Source: Oikopleura dioica (lineage: Eukaryota > Chordata > Appendicularia > Copelata > Oikopleuridae). From it: a DNA stretch of 64,000 bases. A program made the translations under genes and the position numbers. Positions 56,547 through 64,000 of the stretch are shown in pieces; position 1 is the stretch's first letter; each line of letters begins with the position of its first letter. Below the pieces are notes generated by a model, which made no database searches, was not told the DNA's origin, and worked only from the letters and a program-made list of their open reading frames with translations. The stretch lies in NCBI GenBank assembly GCA_907165135.1, contig OU015568.1:3418501-3482500 (forward strand), in the 5' to 3' direction.

Positions 56547-57286
56547 ATGAAACTCTCCGCTCTTATGGCGCTCGCTGGCAGCACCGTCTCGGCTGAACGT
56601 CCATTAAACGTCTTTATGGACGAAACACTCCCCTGTGAAAACTTCGCCGACGTCTTTCCCCCAGAACAGTTCCCCGATATGAAAACCAACTGCAAGATCA
56701 AGAGCAACAAGAAGAAAACCAAGGCCTACTGCAACCTCATCTGCCTCAACGGGCAACACAACGTCTGGTCGACGCGAAACATCAAGTGCAAGCGAGTCCG
56801 AAACAACCAGGACCCCGACTATCAGCTCGGCGAGTACAGATGGCGTCCAAATACGATCAAGGATGCTGGCTCTCTTTGTGATGTCAAGGAGCGATGCCAA
56901 GATCCAAAGAAGGTCTACAACTTGACCAACAAGCTCCTCAGCTACGAAAAGAACATCGATGGCCGACGAACCTGGTACAATTTCTCGTAAGTGACCAACT
57001 AATTCTTCTCCTTTCTCATTCTGTCCCTTAGATGTGACGATATGGTCAGTGACAACAAGGTCTTCGAGATGATTCCCTTCCCAACTGATGCTGTCTCTTG
57101 TACTTGCAACTTCAACAAACCATCCAATGTTCGATGCAAGTGGTCAAAGGTAAACATCAATACAAGCACCTCAACTCCATTTTTAACTCACTTTAGGTCA
57201 AAAACTCGATCGTCCGATGCGTCCGAAAGGACAAAGAAGACAAGTTCTTTGACGGCAGCTTCATGTACGACGATATGTACGAGTAA
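56547..57286 (+). CDS. Secreted Cys-rich protein, unknown family, biased codons
   Basis: Exons 56547-56986, 57032-57149 and 57197-57286 total 215 residues. ATG 56547 begins a signal peptide (MKLSALMALAGSTVSA). The mature protein has a regular set of cysteines: LPCENFADVF, NCKIKSNKKKTKAYCNLICL, IKCKRVR, SLCDVKERCQDPK, then after intron 1 CDDMVSDNK and VSCTCNFNKPSNVRCKWSK, then IVRCVRKDKEDKFF. It is basic, with a DDMYE end. Codons are clearly richer in C-ending choices (AAC, ATC, CTC, GTC) than in neighbouring genes, a sign of high expression. In a larvacean, a highly expressed secreted Cys protein could be an oikosin-type house component, but no oikosin signature was confirmed. Confidence 0.74.
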
Positions 57287-58157
57287 ATCATCAATGGCTA
57301 GCTTCTGACTGCGTCTGCTCTTTTCATATCGGAAATCTCCTATCCCTAATCCCCCAACATGTACTGTATGTATTATCAATATCAACCCCTTTCATCCCTT
57401 CTTTCCTTACTTTCTTTTGCATAGCGAGCGTAACGGCAGATTATCGATTTATTTGTTTTACTGTAAGAGCCCATGATCAGCTCATCCTGCTGTGACAAGT
57501 GAGTCGGACACTAAGAAGTTCCTCTTTTTAGCCCTCTCACGCAAACCCCCTCACCGAGCCTGCCCGAGGGCGTTTCCCAAATGCCCGAGTCCGCAAAATT
57601 TCTGATCGTTTGTGGAAACTCCGCCAGGCGAAAAAGAATTACCGCGGAAGGCGCTAAAAACGGCCGAACAAAGAGGAACAGACTTGACCGGCCATTGACA
57701 GTTCGATGGTTAACCGGACGACCCTCTTCTTTAGCCGCTTTCGTGCCTGTACGTGGCGACTGTATTTCGCCAATTGTGAGTTTCGACAATCTGATCATCC
57801 TGGAAATCCTTTCCGGGACGGATGATGACGGTGGAAACGGCCGATGACGGAAAAGGGGATAAATGACGGTAAAATGTCGGTTTTATTTTAACATCGTATG
57901 TCCCACACAGTCATATCTACTGTAACACTCGTATGACTGTACGTTTTAAAATCTCTCAGGCTGCCTGAAATCGAATCTTTCCAAAGGTTATGACGTGCAA
58001 TCAAAATATCCTTCTGACGGAAAATTAATAAAATACTTTGCCAAGCTCTATTTCCTTCGGTATTCTTGAAATTTATTCTGATACGGGCAGGTTAGAAAAA
58101 AGACGGTTACATGAGAAAAATCGACACTTGAATGGGAGAACCCCTCTTGTGAGAAAA
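57287..58157. other. Intergenic, 870 bp, with a GC-rich patch
   Basis: Between convergent genes. About 57540-57850 is more GC-rich (for example GAGCCTGCCCGAGGGCG) with open frames on both strands that lack protein-like composition. No tRNA, rRNA or repeat was recognised here. Confidence 0.35.
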
Positions 58158-59474
58158 TTATCGTTTGGCGACAAGGTCGGCTGGATATTCCGAAACAGAA
58201 AGTCCTCGTACTTTCCAAAGGCGGTCGGCACGTTCTGGAATCGTTCCAGTTGATTTCAAGCCTCGGAGCATCAAGAGTTCGCCAAGACGATCGAGTGATT
58301 CGGACATCAGGGAATCGATCGATTCAAGTTTCATCAAGTCAATGTCCTGATAAAAAATCGTTATCCGTTACTAGAAATCATGAAGGAAAGGTACCTGTAT
58401 TTTGTTGAGCTCAAATTGTTTTCGTTCGCCAATGTTTTTGCCGAGCAGATGACTGTACATTGCGTCAGAGTGGCTGGTTGTCTTCGCAGAAGCTGTGATT
58501 GATCCACCCTAATAAGGTTCAGTAAGAAAGCAGTCAAATGATTGAAGCAAACCTTGATGGGTCGAGTTGGGCCAGTATTGACGACGCTTTTAACCGGCAT
58601 AAATTCGTCCTCTAACGAGCTGCAGTCAGAGTCAGTATCGTCTCCCGCGCTCTGCTCCCTTATTCGTCGCTCTTCTTCTTCCTAGAAAAAAGGGATAAAG
58701 AAAAAATAATCTTTGAATCACTCACTCGTCTGCGTTTTTCTTCAGCTTGTTTTCTCAATTTCGCGGCTGCTAGAGCCACAGATTCGGCCGTTTGTGCTGT
58801 TGATTTCTCCTTGGATTCGACGTATTCTTCGTCTTCGAAGTAGTGCTTCCCTCCGTGCTCGCCAGCAGCGGTTTTGATGATCGTCTCCATCTTCTTTGCT
58901 CGTTTTTCTTCTCGCTCGATCGCCAGCTAAATCAACCTTTGAAAAAGCCCCTCTTCGAAATTTCTCTTACCTGTTTGTCTTTCTCGATCTTTCGCTTTTT
59001 GGCCTCAACAAGATCTTTTTCGTACTCTTTTGATCGAATTCTTGATCCATCAAGGTTTCTGCAGGATTTTCTGTCGGTTGTGTTGTGGATTTGGGAGCCA
59101 ATCGCTCGGAGAAGTGAGCCAAATCCTCCTTTTCCGCCGAGGAGCTTTTTTGGGTTTCAGAAAAATCATTTTTTGAAAGACAATTTATAAATTTGCAGGG
59201 GCCCGAAATGATTGAAAATTTCAATTTGAAATTATTAACGAAATATGAAAGAATCTTTCGAAAATTCTGATGCGATTCCAAATGACTAGATTTACCGGAA
59301 TAACGTACTAAAAATCTGCATGACCCATTCCTTGAAGGAAACTTGAAGAATAGAGCACTCACAAGCTTCAAGATCATCAGTGGAGCTGACAATTGCTCCA
59401 GAATCTGCTCGCAGAACGACTTGCTCAGAGCTCAGTAGCTCTTCAACCCGAGGATCAAATTTTGAAATGTGCAT
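58158..59474 (-). CDS. SDE2: SDE2 splicing and replication-stress regulator
   Basis: SDE2 is made as a ubiquitin-like fold fused to the mature protein, cleaved after a diglycine, and acts in intron splicing and replication-fork control. ATG 59474 begins a short N-terminal part (DPRVEELLSSEQ). A later exon has LLGGKGGFGSLLRAIGSQIH, nearly identical to the family's GGKGGFGSMLRALGAQI, with the cleavage site between GG and K. Then come NLDGSRIRSKEYEKDL, a charged helix, HYFEDEEYVESKEK, acidic DDTDSDCSS, and the C-terminal SAP-like segment LMLRGLKSTGTIPERADRLW, KVRGLSVSEYPADLVAKR, stop 58158. The exon(s) joining the N-terminal part to LLGGK could not be closed. AG just before the ATG and the position 150 bp after DYNC2I1 would fit an operon. 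Confidence 0.9.
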
Positions 59475-59624
59475 TTTTTTCTGAAATAGAAAGATAAGGT
59501 AAAATTTGGTACATAAAAATATCTTTAAAATTTGAGTACAAAAATAGAAAAATAAGTTTTCACTGTGAAGTCGTAGAAAAAATAGCGTTTGATAAATGAG
59601 AAATAAATGAAGAGAGATGTTTTC

Positions 59625-62291
59625 CTAACTGGGCGATAAATTGTACACGGAAACGCCTTGCGCAGTGGCGGCGAGTAAGAGGAGTCCGGATTTGGACGAT
59701 TGCGAGAAGCGCAAATCTGAGCATCTGAAAAGTGTGGTTACGAGCGGTGCGTAACGCCCGATTTTCGGGTACCCTTTGATTCCCAGTGCTGATGAATTCA
59801 GCGGCCGGGACAAGTCGAGCTGGAACAGGTCTGATTCTGTCGAGTAAATAAGCGTTCCGTTATCGGCGCAACAGCCTCTAAGATATGAAATAAATCAACT
59901 TGATTGTCAATGGCTACGAACCTAGGCGATTGGCCTACAGTATGAACCTCTCGTAAGCTCTTCAAGTCGTAGATATTGATCTCGCCGAAGTTTTGAGCGA
60001 TAAGAACGCTGGCTTTCGTGTCAGTAAGTAGTTTCTCAGCTGGAATAGTTACTGGAATGATACCGAGTCGTTTGGAGAGATTGGTACGAGAAATAATGAC
60101 GATTTTGGAGAAAGTAGCGATGAATATGCGGGAGCTATCGATGGCGATTGCGGAAATATCGCTGTCGATGTCGATGGACTTCTGAAAATAAAGTCAGATC
60201 TGTATATATCGATATTGAGTACCTGTAATTGTAGCTCCTTCCCTTCTTCATTCAGCCGCCAAAGTCGAATTCCTCCATGCACATCTGCAGTAAACAACTC
60301 ATCTCCTTCCATAACCATGTCCGAAATGCTTGCCCGGTGTCCCTTCGCGACCAAATCAGTGGTAAAAACACTCTTGTCAGGAAAAACGACAAGGATTGAA
60401 CCAAAAGTAGTGCCGACAAAAACAAGACTTCGCCATATGCGAACTTTTCGACCAGAAATCGGCATAGACCAAATTGGGGTGGAGGGATCGCGGAGGTTAA
60501 AGAGTTTTACTTCTGTTTTCGTTAAGATCGTGGTTTTTATCCAATCGGTGTCTGAAAAATTGAATGGAGAAGGTGCTTTGTCAGCACCCTGACTGATGTG
60601 TCTACACAGGACTTGTCAGAACTTACTGAGCGCAGCTTTGACTTACCCATATCGATTGCTTCGGGCTCTGGAAAACGTATTCCCGTATTCGGCGACCGGG
60701 AAAAACTTTCATGCGCGATTTCTTCATCAATTTCCTCGAGCAAATGTTCGACCAACTGAGCCGATCGCTCGAACTTTTCCGGATTTATTCTCCCACCGGG
60801 CAAAGAGAAGGTCTTCTGAGAAGCAGATCCTTCGATGGTGACAGCAGATTCAAGATTTTGTGTCCAAATGTCGGAGTGGTGAATCGAGGTTGTTTGCGTT
60901 TCTTGGTTTATGAAGTTTTCATCTGTCCCGATGGCGATGTTTTTCAATCGATTTGCGCCTATGTTTCGCATAAAGCGAGTGTAGTCCGACTCAGGAAACG
61001 ACCTTCAATTCGAGTCATAAGCCCTTGAGTTCCTTGATTTTGAATTTACCTGAAGTAAATTTCTGAGCTCAAATCCAGCGTCACTAATTTTTGTAGTTCT
61101 TTTGCTCGTTTCCAGCCGGCTCCGGATCCTCGATTTCGTCGCTTTTCCGAATTGATAGAAAAGAGCGATTCGGACTTTTTCGCTGGAACATTTTCTTTCT
61201 GGATATTGACGTTGATTTCGCGCAGGTTTTCAAAGAGATCCGTCGATTTTTCTGACTTCAAAGCTACCTAAAATCTGTTTTAGTCTTTTCTCCTTTTTTC
61301 GAATCGAAGCGCGGCTTTCTCTTTGGTCGAGCTCGAATACGCAAGCGGCTTCTCGTTTTAAAAAATCTGTTCAAAATCCTTTTATGACATCGTTACCTGT
61401 GAGTTTTCTCTATTTATCGCGTTCTGAATAGCTTCCCAGTCCTCTTCAGGACTCGGATTTTTGTTCTCCTTCTTTTCCTTCCCTTCATCTTTTCTCCTTT
61501 CTTCTCTTTCCAGCCTCTCTTCTTGTTCAGCTTTGGTCTCAAACTCGACGTCTTCAAAATCATCGTCGTAGATTTCGTCAAAATCTTCTTCATAAATTTC
61601 ATCTCCAGAAGAATCTCGATCTGGCTCAAAAGTCGCAAATTCCTCGTCTTTGTAAGGATCCTCGTTGATGATTTTTTCCTCGTCTTTTAATTTTCTAGCA
61701 GTGGTCGATTTCAAGTACCCAGCTTCGCCACCGCTTGATTTTTTCGAGCTTTCTCGAGCTTTCGAAGATTTTTTTCGTTCCAAATTGTTTTCGCTTCTTT
61801 CTCGCTTTGAATTTGACTTTTTCAGCGCTAGATCTTTCTCTTCTTTTCTTCGCTCTTTTTGTTTCCGCTTCGCCCTTTCTTCTGGAGTCTCTTTTTCCTT
61901 TTCGCGCTGTTTTCGCTTCGCTCTTTCTTCAGGAGTTTCCTTCGCGCGCTTTTCTCGAGCTTCGCGTCGTTTTCGTTTTTCTCGCTCTTCCTCTGTCTCC
62001 TAAAAATAGAAATTAGTTGGGCTAAAGCGGGGCTGCGGGAGGGGCTAAGCAGCCTTAGCTAGGTTTCTACACAGGTTGCCTAGCCTAGGATCTGGGAAAA
62101 TGTGAGCACATACCTTTGGTCTTGATTTTCTCTCCTTTTCTTTTCTAATTTTTCGCTCTTCTTCCGTTTCTTTTCGCCTTGTTCTTTCTATTTTATCTGC
62201 TTCTCTTCTGTTCCCAGATTTTTCTCTAAAAATCCATTTCAAACTTATCCATTTCTACAGAACATATTCACCGTTCAATTTTTCCAGTCAT
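59625..62291 (-). CDS. DYNC2I1: Dynein-2 intermediate chain 1 (WDR60)
   Basis: An intermediate chain of the dynein-2 motor that drives retrograde intraflagellar transport. ATG 62291 (MTGKIER), then a 48 bp intron and a long Arg/Glu/Lys-rich N-terminal region (RKRREAREKRAKETPEERAK and similar) as in WDR60. An acidic block YEEDFDEIYDDDFEDVEFE matches the family's DDFESYEDDFEV, followed by WEAIQNAINREN. RNIGANRLKN, INQETQTTSI, DIWTQNLES matches human RNFGKKNTK...DIQTEEIE...VWTQHPGES. The C-terminal WD40 part includes LVFVGTTFGSILVVF, ELFTADVHGGIRLWRL and VTTLFRCSDLRFSQSSKSGL, ending at stop 59625. Its start faces mitoguardin 160 bp away. Confidence 0.9.
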
Positions 62292-62451
62292 GGTCTTTTT
62301 TCGTTATTTTTCTCTTTTTCCCATTCTTAGCTCCATTGATGACTCATTTTTTCCCCCGCTCGGGCCAATCAGCGCTCGATTTAGAGAAAAACTGAAATCA
62401 GAAAAAAAAGTATGAAAATGAGCGAACTTTTGTGAAAGAAGAGAAAAATCG
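62292..62451. promoter_or_regulatory. Shared divergent promoter region of DYNC2I1 and mitoguardin
   Basis: Only 160 bp separate the two start codons. The segment must hold both 5' UTRs and at least part of both promoters. A GC-richer core (CCCCCGCTCGGGCCAATCAGCGCTCG at about 62353) includes an inverted CCAAT box (CCAATCAG). Assigned from position only. Confidence 0.55.
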
Positions 62452-64000
62452 ATGGAAGACGTGATTAACCAAAAACCTGGGATAATCAGAAGATCCGTTG
62501 GATGCTTGAAAGATGTGTATAATCATAAAAACTTTGTCAGATACTCGTTGTACACTGTTGCTGGCTCTACTACTGTACTAGGTACGTTTTTGATAGTCTT
62601 AGGAATCCTTAGGATGAATATACTTGCTTCTTATTGGCAGAAAACCTTCTTAGATAAGATAAATTCTGTTTCTTACTAATAATAATTGATTTTTCTGTAG
62701 CTATTTGGGTCTACTTCCGAAAACGCCAAAAGAAAAAGCCGATTTCCCTGTCTTCAATTTCAAATGACAATCTCGATGCATCTCCCCTTAGAAAAGACGT
62801 CCATGTTTCTCAAATCAACAGAAGCGCCGGAGAACGACTGTACCTAGAACTTGGTAGTGGAACGTCGCAGGCGATGATGTCGAGCTCTGAGAGCTGTTCG
62901 AGTTTGACGAATTCGATGAGCTCGGAAGATTTGAACGTCGTGATTCACGAGTGTCTTTCTCGGGGATTGAGGGAGCTCAAAATGGGATTGGACTTGTCGG
63001 GCTACGATGGAAGCAGAAGTGGTAAGCGCTCGCGGCACCAATCTACTAACAGTTACAGGATTTGAAAGTTTGCTTCTCACTCTTTTCTTGCTTTTATTAA
63101 AAATGCGTGTTTCCATCAGCTTTCATCATCGAAAACGAAGCTCAACCCTTTATCCATCAGAATCAGAATGCTCAACTCCCGGCTCACTCCGCTCCTCAGG
63201 CAGCAACAGAGCTCCTTCAGGACGAAAGCGCGTCAATTCCCGCCGCAGAATGGGAAGTATCAGCAATTCTATGTCAAACTCGACGGCTTCGACGACGGAG
63301 ATTCTTGAAGAAGTCGCGACTATTCTAAAAGCGCAACAGCGTATCGAGCAGATTATTGAATCCGACCCGTGTTTGGCTAGTTCTAGCGACTCGATCAAGG
63401 AAATTATTCAACATGTGAGAACAGAATCCGAATCGTCGGGGAATGAGTCCGTCGCGTCTCAAAGAACTGTCCGTTCTGGCAGATGGTAGGGTCACTCCCC
63501 TGGTTCTTTATTCACACTCGATCCTTTCTAGGTCGCCAAGCGGTTCTAGCGTCGATTCTTTCATGACCGCCGACGAAGACTTCGAACTGACAACCTTTCC
63601 ATTCCTTGGCGCGGCGTACGAGCTCGCTGATGACGACAGAATTTACACCAGAAAAATTCGCTACGAACTTTGCGGCGTCAAAACGGAACGAGAATTCCTC
63701 GCAAAGCTGCATTGCATCAGAGAAGCGGAGAAGCTTTGGCTCAGTGACAAGGCCTCTCGCGTTTGGTTGAAAGATGTAACATGTGTTATTTTTACTGGCT
63801 TGCTGCAAGCTGATGGTTCTGATCCCGAACCATGCCAAGGTACGAAAATGACGAATAACTCATCGAAATAACATGTCTTTTTTTAGAAAACTTTGAATCC
63901 TTGTGCGACTGGTGCGAGGACAACTACGAAGAAATGTGCAAAAGTCTTTCGCACAAAGGCATCTGCGAAATCTCCATATTCGACGTCGTCATTGATCTTT
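62452..64000 (+). CDS. MIGA: Mitoguardin, outer mitochondrial membrane protein (partial, C-terminus off the right edge)
   Basis: Mitoguardins promote mitochondrial fusion and link mitochondria to the ER and lipid droplets. ATG 62452; exon 1 ends at 62581 and exon 2 begins at 62701, giving an N-terminal TM helix (YSLYTVAGSTTVL, AIWVYFRKRQKKK). A long Ser-rich region follows (SSSESCSSLTNSMSSEDL, SISNSMSNSTASTTEIL). The conserved C-terminal domain begins VDSFMTADEDFELTTF, then AAYELADDDRIYTRKIRYEL, EFLAKLHCIREAEKLWL, RVWLKDVTCVIFTGLL and CDWCEDNYEEMCKSL, ISIFDVVIDLF at the edge. Compare LRTEMLGCYSDEDFLAKLHC and FFDIVLDF in human proteins. MIGA1 and MIGA2 are vertebrate duplicates, so a single invertebrate name is used. 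Confidence 0.88.

Noticed and set aside
57511-57847. Overlapping frames on both strands near 57.6 kb
   Set aside because: No signal peptide, domain or exon partner; probably GC-rich intergenic DNA.
61665-62062. Plus-strand frames rich in Phe and Ser
   Set aside because: Antisense of the Glu/Lys/Arg-rich N-terminal region of DYNC2I1; purine-rich codons give such frames on the other strand.

Overview
The window is nuclear DNA from a very compact animal genome. The introns, mostly 37-55 bp, the near-touching genes, the animal-only families (integrin alpha, pannexin, ionotropic glutamate receptor, EGR, ODAD3) and several probable non-GT splice donors (GC-AG, GA-AG) all fit the larvacean tunicate Oikopleura dioica or a close relative. 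That species assignment rests on genome style and recalled biology, not on a database match.

Layout. 1-5.4 kb, minus strand: an SLX4-like nuclease scaffold (runs off the left edge) and an ionotropic glutamate receptor. 7.5-11.2 kb: palmitoyl-protein thioesterase and a pannexin, head to head. 11.2-14.9 kb: a somatostatin/opioid-type peptide GPCR and an EGR-type zinc finger factor. 16.2-19.4 kb: a secreted ShK + trypsin + CUB + dead-trypsin protein. 19.4-24.8 kb, minus: an unknown protein, then a likely three-gene operon ending in the ciliary gene ODAD3. 26.5-29.3 kb: a TSP1-domain protein and three tiny paralogous secreted proteins. 29.7-33.2 kb: integrin alpha. 33.5-39.1 kb, minus: a surface kelch protein and an ITIH-C-domain protein. 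40.9-44.9 kb: a mucin-like membrane protein, tRNA-Ile, a small membrane ORF and a Shisa-like protein. 46-49.2 kb: a two-TM gene whose long intron hosts an opposite-strand gene. 50-56 kb, minus: an unknown ORF, a Thr-rich surface protein, an orphan GPCR and a four-TM protein. 56.5-57.3 kb: a Cys-rich secreted protein. 58.2-62.3 kb, minus: SDE2 and the dynein-2 chain DYNC2I1. 62.5 kb to the right edge: mitoguardin, divergent from DYNC2I1.

Repeats. At least six non-autonomous inverted-repeat elements are present. Several have arms built of short tandem repeats and are flanked by 8-9 bp direct repeats. Four lie inside introns. One, in ODAD3, sits so that removing it and one direct-repeat copy restores an uninterrupted reading frame, which suggests an intron made by a transposon.

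Functional threads. Two cilium genes (ODAD3, DYNC2I1), genome maintenance (SLX4, SDE2), and many secreted or cell-surface proteins without clear relatives. The clearest candidate for something undescribed is the 27.9-29.3 kb cluster of three tiny secreted proteins sharing a two-cysteine layout and an intron position. Exon boundaries were worked out by eye from reading frame and splice signals; where they could not be closed this is stated.
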